DNA of 64,000 bases from Ketobacter sp036337295 (GTDB taxonomy: Bacteria > Pseudomonadota > Gammaproteobacteria > Pseudomonadales > Ketobacteraceae). Position 1 is the first letter of the stretch. The number at the start of each line of letters is the position of its first letter. The position numbers were made by a program, and so were the translations under genes. The notes beneath the pieces are model-generated. The model did not search any database and was not told the origin of the DNA. It saw only the letters and a list, made by a program, of their open reading frames with translations. This document shows, piece after piece, positions 35,299 to 44,056 of the stretch. Where the stretch lies: the NCBI GenBank assembly GCA_036337295.1, contig JAYZEN010000001.1, positions 868,001 to 932,000 on the forward strand. The letters run 5' to 3'.

Positions 35299-36231
35299 TC
35301 AGGTTGATTTGAAGAACGGCTGCCCCAGGGACACCGGTGCGTACAGTTTGTTGCGGGCCGGGTTGCTGGACAACATCACCAACACCAGAATCGTGGCCAC
35401 GTAGGGCAGCATGGCCAGCAAGTTGGGCGGAAAAGAGAAGCCCAGGCCCTGCGCCACCAGGTGCAGTATGCTGGCCAAGCCGAACAGATAGGCCCCCAGC
35501 ATCACCCGCTCAATGCGCCAGCTGGCAAACACCACCAGTGCCAGAGCAATCCAGCCCCGCCCGGCGCTCATGTTTTCAGCCCACAGGGGCGTATAAGCCA
35601 GTGACAGATAGCCACCGGCCACCCCCGCCATGGCGCCACCAAAGGCCACCGCCAGATACCGGGTGGGCAACACCGGCAGGCCGATGGCATTGGCGGAATC
35701 CGGGCTTTCCCCCACCGCTTTCACAATCAGGCCACCACGGGTGCTTTTGAAAAACCAGAACAACACCGCCGTGGCCAGGAACGACAGATACACCATCAGA
35801 TCCTGGTTGAACAGGGCATTGCCGATCACGGGAATGTCGCTGAGCCAGGGAATGGCGATGGGCTCCAGCCCGGTCACCGGCTGCCCCACATAACCGGCCC
35901 CCACAAAGGCGGACAGACCGGTGCCGAAGATGGTCAGCGCCAGGCCGGTGGCATACTGGTTGGCATTGAGTTTGAGCACCAGTACCCCGAACAACATGGA
36001 CATCAATACCCCGGCCACCAGGGCCGCCATAAATCCCAAGAACAGGCTGCCGGTGGTGAGGGTGGTGATAAAACCCACCACTGCTCCCACCAGCAACATG
36101 CCTTCCTGCCCCAGGTTCAACACGCCGCTTTTTTCCGCCACGGTTTCCCCCAGCGCCACCAACAACAACGGCGTACCAGTACGCACCGCCGCCTGCAAAA
36201 CATTGTTCACCAATTCAATATCCATCATCAC
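35299..36231 (-). CDS. Purine/nucleoside ABC transporter permease 2
   Basis: The 310-residue membrane protein of the BPD_transp_2 family has about eight helices and the conserved GETVAEKSGVLNLGQEGMLLVGA (residues 28-50). That segment is typical of the YufQ/NupQ branch of BMP-linked importers. It is encoded 4 bases after the partner permease. Several consecutive Met codons leave the start uncertain by two residues. Confidence 0.9.
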   Translation of the reverse strand: MMMDIELVNNVLQAAVRTGTPLLLVALGETVAEKSGVLNLGQEGMLLVGAVVGFITTLTTGSLFLGFMAALVAGVLMSMLFGVLVLKLNANQYATGLALTIFGTGLSAFVGAGYVGQPVTGLEPIAIPWLSDIPVIGNALFNQDLMVYLSFLATAVLFWFFKSTRGGLIVKAVGESPDSANAIGLPVLPTRYLAVAFGGAMAGVAGGYLSLAYTPLWAENMSAGRGWIALALVVFASWRIERVMLGAYLFGLASILHLVAQGLGFSFPPNLLAMLPYVATILVLVMLSSNPARNKLYAPVSLGQPFFKST

Positions 36232-36235
36232 AACC

Positions 36236-37312
36236 TCACAGCGTTTGTGTTGCGGGCTGACTCACCCAGCGAATGCGATACAAAATCAACACGTCACAGG
36301 CCAGCAGATAAAACAGCAGCATGCCCTGGAACATCCCCACCAGCGCCAGCGGCAGATTCAATTCGATCTGCACCATTTCGCCGCCCATGAACAACAGTGC
36401 CATCAGGATACTGGCGAGGGTCACGCCCACCGGATGCAGACGCCCCAGGAACGCCACGATGATGGCAGCGTAGCCATAACCCGGGGAAATCTGCGGCACC
36501 AACTGACCGATGGGGCCGGCCACCTCCCCCACGCCGGCCAGGCCTGCCAGGCCACCGGAGAGCAACAACACCAGCCACACCAGCCGCTTTTCTTTGAAAC
36601 CGGCCATTTTCGCGGCCCGGCTGTCCCGGCCCAGCACCTGAATCTGGTAGCCCAGAAAACTTTTCCCCAACAGCACCCACACCGCGGCCGCGGCGGCCAG
36701 CGCCAGAATGATGCCCAGATGCACCCGCGCATCTTCCATCAACAACGGCAGGCGGGCGGCATCGGCAAACATGGCCGACTCGGGAAAGTTAAAGCCGTGG
36801 GGATCTTTTAACGGGCCATGCACGCAGTACTGCAACAGGTTGAACGCAATGTAGTTGAGCATGATGGTGGTGAGGATTTCATTGGTGTTGAAGCGGGTCT
36901 TCAACAGGGCTGCCAGCGCTGCCCACAACATGCCCGCCACCATGCCGCACAGCAGCACCGCCGGCAGCAGCCATAAGCCCTCACTGTCGGTAAACTGCAC
37001 CGCCAGGGCACTGCCGGCCAGTCCCCCCATCAATAGTTGTCCTTCAGCGCCGATGTTCCAGACGTTGGCCCGATAGGCCACCGACAGCCCCAGCGCACAC
37101 AGCAAAATCGGGCCGGCCTTCACAAACAACTCACCCACGCCATAGGCATCGGAGATGGGCGTGATCAACACCGTCTTCAACGCAAACAGCGGGTCCTGCC
37201 CCAGGGCGGCAAACAGAATGGCGCCGGTCACCAGGGTCAGCACACCGGCCAGCAACGGCGACACATAGGGCATCCAGGGCGAGGATTCCTGCCGCGGTTC
37301 CATCTTGATCAT
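36236..37312 (-). CDS. Purine/nucleoside ABC transporter permease 1
   Basis: The 358-residue BPD_transp_2 permease carries YRANVWNIGAEGQLLMGG near residues 79-96, the branch hallmark of YufP/NupP. About nine membrane helices. It overlaps the ATPase gene end (ATGA) and is followed at once by the second permease, so the heterodimeric channel is co-translated. Confidence 0.9.
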   Translation of the reverse strand: MIKMEPRQESSPWMPYVSPLLAGVLTLVTGAILFAALGQDPLFALKTVLITPISDAYGVGELFVKAGPILLCALGLSVAYRANVWNIGAEGQLLMGGLAGSALAVQFTDSEGLWLLPAVLLCGMVAGMLWAALAALLKTRFNTNEILTTIMLNYIAFNLLQYCVHGPLKDPHGFNFPESAMFADAARLPLLMEDARVHLGIILALAAAAAVWVLLGKSFLGYQIQVLGRDSRAAKMAGFKEKRLVWLVLLLSGGLAGLAGVGEVAGPIGQLVPQISPGYGYAAIIVAFLGRLHPVGVTLASILMALLFMGGEMVQIELNLPLALVGMFQGMLLFYLLACDVLILYRIRWVSQPATQTL

Positions 37313-38883
37313 GCGGCGTCCTCCACAAAATCCCCGGCCATCCAGCGCCCCACCTGTTCAATGGTGGTGTGCGCTGTGGCCCGTAACGGCGACAGCTCGC
37401 CATGACAGATCGCACAGATACGGTCGGAAATCTGGAACAGCTCGTCGATGTCTTCGGACACCACCAGGATCGCTGCACCCTGATCCCGCAACTGAATCAG
37501 TGCCTCATGAATGGCCACCGCCGCGCCGATGTCCACTCCCCAGGTGGGGTGAGCGGCGATCAGCAACTTCGGATTCTGCAGAATCTCCCGGCCGATGATG
37601 AATTTTTGCAGGTTGCCGCCGGACAGGCTTTTGGCCTGGCTGTGGGTGCCGCCGGCTTTTACCTTGAAGCGATCAATGATGCTGCGGGCAAAGGCCTCGG
37701 TCTTCTGGGTCTGCACCATGCCGTTTTGCACCAGGCCCTGCAGAAAGCCGGTCAGCAGGCCGTTATCCCGCAGGCTCATGGTGGGCACCGCGCCGCGGCC
37801 CAGGCGTTCCTCCGGCACAAAGGCCACCCCCAGGCGCCGTCGCTGATCCGGTGGCAGGTGTCCGATTGCCTGATCCGCCAGACGGATACAATCCCCCTCC
37901 CGCACCGGTTCCTCACCGCTCAGGGCCGCCAGCAATTCCTCCTGGCCATTGCCGGCCACCCCGGCCACTCCCACAATCTCACCGCTGCGCACCTGCAGTT
38001 GCAGGTTTTTCAGATGCGTACCGAACGGATCGTGGGTGGGCTTGTTCAGGCCATGGATGGTCAGGAACGGCTCCCCGCCTTCCACTTTCACGTATTCCGT
38101 GGCGATGGGCGTGTCATCCCCCACCATCATGCGGGCCATGCTGCTGGGGGTTTCCACCCGCGGGTTACAACTGCCGGACACCCGGCCTCCGCGCAGCACC
38201 GTGGCCCCATCGCACAGGGCCTGCACTTCATTGAGCTTGTGACTGATGAACAGGATGCTGCAGCCTTCCTCCGCCAGTTGCCGTAACGTCACAAACAGGG
38301 TGTCCACCTCCTGTGGGGTCAACACGGACGTGGGCTCGTCCAGAATCAGCAGCTTGATGTCCTGCACCAGGCAGCGCACGATTTCCACCCGCTGCCGCTC
38401 GCCGATGGAAAGGGTGTGCACCAGACGTTCCGGATTCAGCGCCATGCCGTATTTCCTCGACACGTCTGCAATTTTGCGGCTCAGCGTTTTCATTTCCCGG
38501 GCCGGGGTCCCCAGGGCCAGGGCGATGTTTTCGGTGACGCTCAGGGTTTCGAACAGGGAGAAATGCTGGAACACCATACCAATGCCCAGGCTGCGGGCGT
38601 GGCTGGGGTCGGCAATCTGCATGGGATTGCCGCGCCAGTACAGCTGCCCCCGATCCGGTTTCACCAGGCCATAGATGATCTTCATCAGCGTACTCTTGCC
38701 GGCACCGTTTTCCCCCAACAGTGCATGGATCTGCCCCGGTTTGATATCCAGGTCCACCCGATCGTTGGCCAGGCAACCGGGATACTGTTTGGTGATGCCC
38801 CGCAATGCCAGGCGGGAGGGCATGGGCAGGCCGCCCTGCGCCGACGCCACCGGCAAATCTTCAAGTTTTGAGTCTGAATTCAT
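37309..38883 (-). CDS. Purine/nucleoside ABC transporter ATP-binding protein (two domains)
   Basis: The 524-residue protein has two ABC domains. The first has Walker A GENGAGKST (about residue 57), signature LSIGERQR and Walker B LLILDEP. The second has a degenerate Walker A (GVAGNGQEE) but an intact LSGGNLQK signature, the usual asymmetry of the YufO/RbsA class. It drives import with the two permeases downstream. It is the first gene of an operon that continues into 8-oxoguanine deaminase and probably DUF3445, and it diverges from xdhA. Confidence 0.92.
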   Translation of the reverse strand: MNSDSKLEDLPVASAQGGLPMPSRLALRGITKQYPGCLANDRVDLDIKPGQIHALLGENGAGKSTLMKIIYGLVKPDRGQLYWRGNPMQIADPSHARSLGIGMVFQHFSLFETLSVTENIALALGTPAREMKTLSRKIADVSRKYGMALNPERLVHTLSIGERQRVEIVRCLVQDIKLLILDEPTSVLTPQEVDTLFVTLRQLAEEGCSILFISHKLNEVQALCDGATVLRGGRVSGSCNPRVETPSSMARMMVGDDTPIATEYVKVEGGEPFLTIHGLNKPTHDPFGTHLKNLQLQVRSGEIVGVAGVAGNGQEELLAALSGEEPVREGDCIRLADQAIGHLPPDQRRRLGVAFVPEERLGRGAVPTMSLRDNGLLTGFLQGLVQNGMVQTQKTEAFARSIIDRFKVKAGGTHSQAKSLSGGNLQKFIIGREILQNPKLLIAAHPTWGVDIGAAVAIHEALIQLRDQGAAILVVSEDIDELFQISDRICAICHGELSPLRATAHTTIEQVGRWMAGDFVEDAA

Positions 38884-38927
38884 GCTCTTTCCATCCCGTG
38901 AACAGGCTTATCTGGGGTTTGAATATT

Positions 38928-39009
38928 CTGACCACTTGGTTAGGTTTTTATTGACGAGAGGGTCAGCGTTGGCAAACAATATGCAATAACCTGTCCAGTT
39001 GGACAGGTT
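38928..39009. promoter_or_regulatory. Two RutR-type operators in the divergent ABC/xdhA promoter
   Basis: CTGACCA-N2-TGGTTAG lies at 38928-38943, and AACCTGTCCA-N2-TGGACAGGTT (38988-39009) is a perfect palindrome with 10-bp arms. Centres are 63 bp apart, near six helical turns. They can control both the ABC operon (minus) and the xdh operon (plus). Confidence 0.75.
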
Positions 39010-39178
39010 TTTCCGAATCCCCCGGCCACCCTGATCAGGCCACGAGCGAATCCGGACAGCAACCTTGCCGAATCCAAAAACTGCATTACTATCAATATAT
39101 TAAAGGGTGACTCTTTATGCTGTACTGGCTCCGCAACCGTCCTGAACCGGGCCTGAACTCTGCCGAGGGAACGCAGCT

Positions 39179-40723
39179 GTGATTCAATTTCTGCTTAACG
39201 ATCAGACAGTGACGCTGCATGCGGTGGCTCCATCAATGAGCGTATTGCAGTACCTGCGCACTGTGCTCGTGCAAGTGGGGACCAAAGAAGGTTGTGCCGC
39301 CGGGGACTGTGGCGCCTGCACGGTGGTGTTGGGTGAGGTGTGGGATGAGTTGCATCCCCAGGGCCAGCAAAGCGCTCTGCATTACAAAGCCGTGAACGCC
39401 TGCATCACGCCCCTGGCCAGCCTGCACGGCAAGCAACTGATCACCATCGAGCACCTGCAGCAAGGGGACAGCCTGCACCCGGTACAACAGGCCATGGTGG
39501 ACTGCCACGGCTCCCAATGCGGCTTTTGCACGCCGGGTATCGTGATGTCGCTGCTGGCCTGGTGGTTGAGTGTGGGCCAGGGCACCGCCAGCGCCGATCG
39601 CCACGGCATTGAGTTGGCCCTGTCCGGCAACCTCTGCCGCTGTACCGGATACCAACCTATTATTGAGGCAGCGCAGCAGGCACTGGCGAGCACTGACGAT
39701 CATTTCCGGCAGCAGCAGGCTGATGTGGTGCAACAGTTGCAAGCGTTACAGGGTGACCCGATGGACGACCAGGGTGACACCGGCAGTGAAGCCATGCAGC
39801 AGAACGTGCAATTCTTCCTGCCGGGATCGGTGTCCGCATTGGCCCGGCTACTGGAAGCGCACCCCCAGGCGCGACTGGTAGCCGGTGCCACGGACCTCGG
39901 TCTGGAGTTCACCCAACAACTGGCGCAACCGGATACCCTGATCTATACCGGCCGGGTGCAGGAGCTGACCCAGGTTATCGACACCCCGGAACAGTTGATC
40001 ATCGGCGCCGCCGTCACTTACAGCAACGCACAGCCCTTTCTGCGCAAATACTTTCCCGCCTTTGCCGATTTATTGAATCGGTTGGGCTCCCTGCAGATTC
40101 GCAACCAGGGCACCCTCGGCGGGAACGTTGCCAACGCCTCCCCCATCGGCGACACCCCACCGGTGCTGCTGGCACTGGCTGCAAAACTCAAACTCACCGG
40201 CACGCAAGGCAGTCGGGAGCTGGCCATCGAGGATTTTTTCAACGGTTATCGGCAAACCGCGTTGCGGGCCGGGGAATGCATTGAGTCCATCATCATTCCC
40301 AAGTTAAGCGCCAACACCACGCTCCAGGTCTACAAAATTTCCAAACGTTTTGAAGACGACATTTCCGCCCTGTGCCTGGCCATTTGGATACAGCGGGAAC
40401 CAGATGCTGGAGGGAGTGGAGCCGGGCGCAGCACAGTGCAGGCAATTCGCATCGCTTGCGGGGGCATGGCGGCTATTCCCAAACGGGCCCGGGCCACCGA
40501 GCAGGTCCTGCAGGGCACCCTGTTTTCCACCGCAGACGTGGACCGTGCCAAAGCAACGCTGTCGCAGGATTTCCAGCCCATTGATGATGTGCGTGCCAGT
40601 GCCGCCTATCGCCTGGCGGTGGCCGGCAACCTGCTGTCGCGAGCGCAACTGGAACTGGATCAGACGCTGGCTCCGGAAAAGCTCAGCCTTTTCGGTACAG
40701 CAGAGGTAGCGGCTCATGACTGA
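39179..40723 (+). CDS. xdhA: Xanthine dehydrogenase small subunit (2Fe-2S, FAD)
   Basis: The 514-residue product starts with GTG, preceded by GAGGG. It has plant-type 2Fe-2S ligands (C39, C44, C47 in GCAAGDCGAC) and the second cluster (C114, C117 and C153, C155 in QCGFCTPG and NLCRCTGY). The FAD domain has VAGATDLGLE near 240 and LGGNVANASPIGDTPP near 315. It passes electrons from the Mo site to NAD. It overlaps xdhB by 8 bases. Confidence 0.95.
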   Translation: MIQFLLNDQTVTLHAVAPSMSVLQYLRTVLVQVGTKEGCAAGDCGACTVVLGEVWDELHPQGQQSALHYKAVNACITPLASLHGKQLITIEHLQQGDSLHPVQQAMVDCHGSQCGFCTPGIVMSLLAWWLSVGQGTASADRHGIELALSGNLCRCTGYQPIIEAAQQALASTDDHFRQQQADVVQQLQALQGDPMDDQGDTGSEAMQQNVQFFLPGSVSALARLLEAHPQARLVAGATDLGLEFTQQLAQPDTLIYTGRVQELTQVIDTPEQLIIGAAVTYSNAQPFLRKYFPAFADLLNRLGSLQIRNQGTLGGNVANASPIGDTPPVLLALAAKLKLTGTQGSRELAIEDFFNGYRQTALRAGECIESIIIPKLSANTTLQVYKISKRFEDDISALCLAIWIQREPDAGGSGAGRSTVQAIRIACGGMAAIPKRARATEQVLQGTLFSTADVDRAKATLSQDFQPIDDVRASAAYRLAVAGNLLSRAQLELDQTLAPEKLSLFGTAEVAAHD

Positions 40724-43100
40724 TACCCGGTTCAAGACCGACTCTGCTCTCAAGACCAACACATTAAAAGGCGCCACCGGCCAGAGCATGCAGCACGAAA
40801 GTGCCGTCAAGCATGTGACCGGCGCGGCCCAGTATGTGGACGACCTGGCCGAACCGCGCCAACTGTTGCACGCTGCGGTGGGCCAAAGCCCGGTGGCCTG
40901 CGGCATCATTCGAACACTGGATCTGTCGGCGGTGTTGGCCGCCCCCGGGGTGGCGGCGGTGTTGACGCTGGCGGACATTCCCGGCCATATCGACATTGGC
41001 CCGGTGTTCCCCGGTGATCCCATTCTGGCCGACGGTGCCGTGAAATTTCACGGCCAGCCATTGTTTGCGGTGGCGGCGGACACGCTGGATAACGCCCGCC
41101 GCGCCGCCCTGCTGGCACACGTGGAAATTGAGGAAGCTCCGCCGCTGCTGGACCCGCAGGAGGCCATTGCCCGCAATCAGACCGTGCGTCCGGTGCACAC
41201 CATGCAACGGGGTGACGCCGCTGCGGCCATCGCCAAGGCTCCCCACGTACTGGAAGCCAGCCTGAGCGTGGGCGGTCAGGAGCACTATTACCTGGAAGGC
41301 CAGGTCTCCATGGTGGCACCGACCGAAGACGGCGGCATGCAGGTGTGGTGTTCCACCCAGCACCCCAGCGAGGTACAAAAGCTGGTGGCAGAAGTGCTGC
41401 ACCTGCCCATCGGCGCCGTCACAGTGGAAACCCGGCGCATGGGCGGTGCATTCGGCGGCAAGGAAACCCACGCCGCACAATGGGCCTGCCTGGCCGCATT
41501 GCTGGCCAACAAAACCCGGCGCCCGGTGAAGATGCGCTTGCCCCGGGCGATGGACATGATGCTGACCGGCAAGCGCCATGCATTTGAAAACCGGTACCGG
41601 GTTGGATTCGATGACAGCGGCCTGCTGCTGGGGGCCGATATTACGGTGATCGGCAACTGCGGCTGTTCACCGGATCTTTCTGATGCCATTGTGGACCGCG
41701 CCATGTTCCATGCGGACAACGCCTATTTTCTGCCGTCCGCCACCATCACCGGGCATCGCGCCTTTACTAATATGGTGTCCGCCACGGCCTTTCGTGGCTT
41801 TGGCGGCCCCCAGGGCATGCTGATCATTGAGAAAGCCATGGATGACATGGCCCGCGCCCTGGGCAAAGATCCACTGGAAGTCCGCAAACGCAATCTGTAT
41901 CAAGGGCCGGACCGCAACCTGACCCCCTATCACCAGACCGTCTCCAGCGAAACCCTGACCAAGGTGATTCAGGAGCTGGAAATCAGCAGTGATTACTGGG
42001 CACGCCGACAACAGATCAGCGACTACAACGCCGGCAGTCCACTGTTGAAAAAAGGCCTGGCCCTGACGCCGGTAAAGTTCGGTATTTCCTTCACCGTGCA
42101 GCACCTGAACCAGGCCGGCGCGCTGATCCACGTCTACACCGACGGCAGTATTCACCTGAATCATGGCGGCACCGAAATGGGCCAGGGACTGAACACCAAA
42201 GTGGCCCAGGTGGTGGCCGAAGAACTGCAGGTGGACCTGCAACACATTCACATCACCGCCACCCGCACCGACAAAGTACCCAATACCTCCCCCACTGCGG
42301 CCTCCAGTGGCGCCGATTTGAATGGGCAGGCGGCCAGGGATGCGGCGCGCACCATCCGCCTGCGGCTGGCCGAGTACCTGGTAGAACAACAGGGAGCCCT
42401 CCGCGACGGCATCCGCTTTGCCAATAACCAGGTGCAGTTCGAAAACAGCAGTGGCGCCCACTGCATGAGCTTTGCCGAGCTGGCAGAAGCGGCCTACATG
42501 GCGCGGGTGTCGCTCTCGGCCACCGGCTACTACCGCACACCCAAAATTCACTACAATCGCAGCACCGCCAGCGGGCGCCCGTTTTTTTACTACGCCACCG
42601 GGGCCGCCGTGTCCGAAGTGCTGGTGGACACCTTGACCGGCGAATACCGGGTGTTGCGGGTGGACATCCTGCACGATGTGGGACGCAGCCTGAACCCGGC
42701 ACTGGATAAAGGCCAGGTGGAAGGGGGCTTCATTCAGGGCATGGGCTGGCTCACCACCGAAGAACTGCGTTGGGATGAACAGGGCCGGTTGCTGACCACC
42801 GGGGCGGCCACCTACAAAATTCCCACGGCGGCAGACATTCCCCCCGTGTTTAATGTGGCACTGATGGAGGACCAGCCCAACGAGGAAGCCACCATCTACC
42901 ACTCCAAAGCCGTGGGGGAGCCGCCGTTCATGCTGGCCATCTCCGTATGGTCGGCACTGCGGGATGCCATCAGCAGCGTAGCCGATTACAACATCAATCC
43001 ACCCCTGGACACCCCGGCCACGCCGGAACGGGTGTTCTGGGCCATTCAGGCGGCACAGCAGGCCGCTGCCACCCACCCCAACGGAGCCAATACGCCATGA
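40716..43100 (+). CDS. xdhB: Xanthine dehydrogenase molybdenum subunit
   Basis: The 794-residue product has the aldehyde oxidase/xanthine dehydrogenase fold: QEHYYLEGQ near residue 189, GGAFGGKET near 245, AFRGFGGPQGM near 354, HGGTEMGQGLNTKV near 480 and the active-site Glu motif KAVGEPPFMLAISV near 730. It hydroxylates hypoxanthine to xanthine and urate at a Mo-cytosine dinucleotide or Mo-pterin centre. The stop overlaps xdhC (ATGA). Confidence 0.95.
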   Translation: MTDTRFKTDSALKTNTLKGATGQSMQHESAVKHVTGAAQYVDDLAEPRQLLHAAVGQSPVACGIIRTLDLSAVLAAPGVAAVLTLADIPGHIDIGPVFPGDPILADGAVKFHGQPLFAVAADTLDNARRAALLAHVEIEEAPPLLDPQEAIARNQTVRPVHTMQRGDAAAAIAKAPHVLEASLSVGGQEHYYLEGQVSMVAPTEDGGMQVWCSTQHPSEVQKLVAEVLHLPIGAVTVETRRMGGAFGGKETHAAQWACLAALLANKTRRPVKMRLPRAMDMMLTGKRHAFENRYRVGFDDSGLLLGADITVIGNCGCSPDLSDAIVDRAMFHADNAYFLPSATITGHRAFTNMVSATAFRGFGGPQGMLIIEKAMDDMARALGKDPLEVRKRNLYQGPDRNLTPYHQTVSSETLTKVIQELEISSDYWARRQQISDYNAGSPLLKKGLALTPVKFGISFTVQHLNQAGALIHVYTDGSIHLNHGGTEMGQGLNTKVAQVVAEELQVDLQHIHITATRTDKVPNTSPTAASSGADLNGQAARDAARTIRLRLAEYLVEQQGALRDGIRFANNQVQFENSSGAHCMSFAELAEAAYMARVSLSATGYYRTPKIHYNRSTASGRPFFYYATGAAVSEVLVDTLTGEYRVLRVDILHDVGRSLNPALDKGQVEGGFIQGMGWLTTEELRWDEQGRLLTTGAATYKIPTAADIPPVFNVALMEDQPNEEATIYHSKAVGEPPFMLAISVWSALRDAISSVADYNINPPLDTPATPERVFWAIQAAQQAAATHPNGANTP

Positions 43101-44056
43101 ACCCGTTCTCGTACTCGCCGGGATCGCAGTTTGCTTCCGCGCCTGGAAGACAACACTGGACCGAAGCCGCCGCGGCACTGCGGGCACAGGGCGAAGGCTA
43201 TGTGCTGGTGACCGTGCTCACCGTGAAAGGCTCGGCCCCGCGGGACGCCGGCACCAAAATGCTGGTGTGTGCCGACCGCATCGTGAATACCATCGGCGGC
43301 GGACAGCTGGAATACGATGCCATTCAAACCGCGCGCAATTTATTGCTGCAAGGCCGTGATCAACAACACCTGGAGGATTACCCCCTGGGGCCGAAACTGG
43401 GACAATGCTGTGGCGGTCGGGTGCATTTACTGTACGAGTGCTTTGCCCCCAGCGCAGTGGAAATCGCCCTGTTCGGCGCCGGTCATGTGGGTCAGGCCCT
43501 GGTGAGCATCCTGTCGCAGTTGCCGGTGCGCCTGCGCTGGATCGACAGCCGCGCGGAGGCCTTCCCGCCATTACACAGCTCCACAATGCCCAGCACCGTG
43601 CAGACCATCGTCAGCGACGATCCGGAAACGGAAATTGCACAGTTGAACCCGGGGGCCTATGTGATTGTGATGACCCACAACCACCCCCTGGATTACGCCA
43701 TTGCAGAGGCGGCGCTGAAGCGCAATGATACCGCGTATGTAGGGGTCATCGGCTCCAACACCAAAGCCGCGCGTTTTCGCATGCGCTTGCAATACTGGGG
43801 CTTTCCGGCAGAGGTGATAGAACATATGCGCTGCCCGCTGGGGCTGAGCAGTGTGCCCGGCAAGCAGCCCATGGAAGTGGCTGTGTCTGTAGCCGCCGAA
43901 GTGATCGGCCTGTACCAGCAACGGGCGGCCCTGGGCATTCAACCCGACCTCAATGCCATGCCCATAGTTGAGATGCCCATCGCCGAAATGCCCGGAATGG
44001 AAACACCAGGAGATGAACAAGCCACCGCCCAGCACGGGAGCACTGAAGAACCATGA
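43097..44056 (+). CDS. xdhC: Xanthine dehydrogenase accessory protein
   Basis: The 319-residue product starts at MNPFSYSPGS inside the xdhB stop; the frame open to 42947 is not coding. It has the XdhC N-terminal GEGYVLVTVLTVKGSAPRDAG and IGGGQLEY, the CCGG cysteines, and a Rossmann domain (IALFGAGHVGQALV). It sulfurates or inserts the molybdenum cofactor into XdhB. The C-terminal 35 residues repeat MPIVEMPIAEMPGMETP, an unusual low-complexity tail. Confidence 0.93.
   Translation: MNPFSYSPGSQFASAPGRQHWTEAAAALRAQGEGYVLVTVLTVKGSAPRDAGTKMLVCADRIVNTIGGGQLEYDAIQTARNLLLQGRDQQHLEDYPLGPKLGQCCGGRVHLLYECFAPSAVEIALFGAGHVGQALVSILSQLPVRLRWIDSRAEAFPPLHSSTMPSTVQTIVSDDPETEIAQLNPGAYVIVMTHNHPLDYAIAEAALKRNDTAYVGVIGSNTKAARFRMRLQYWGFPAEVIEHMRCPLGLSSVPGKQPMEVAVSVAAEVIGLYQQRAALGIQPDLNAMPIVEMPIAEMPGMETPGDEQATAQHGSTEEP

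Noticed and set aside
41667..43187. 506-codon frame antisense to xdhB
   Set aside because: Shadow of the molybdenum subunit gene; no motif of its own.
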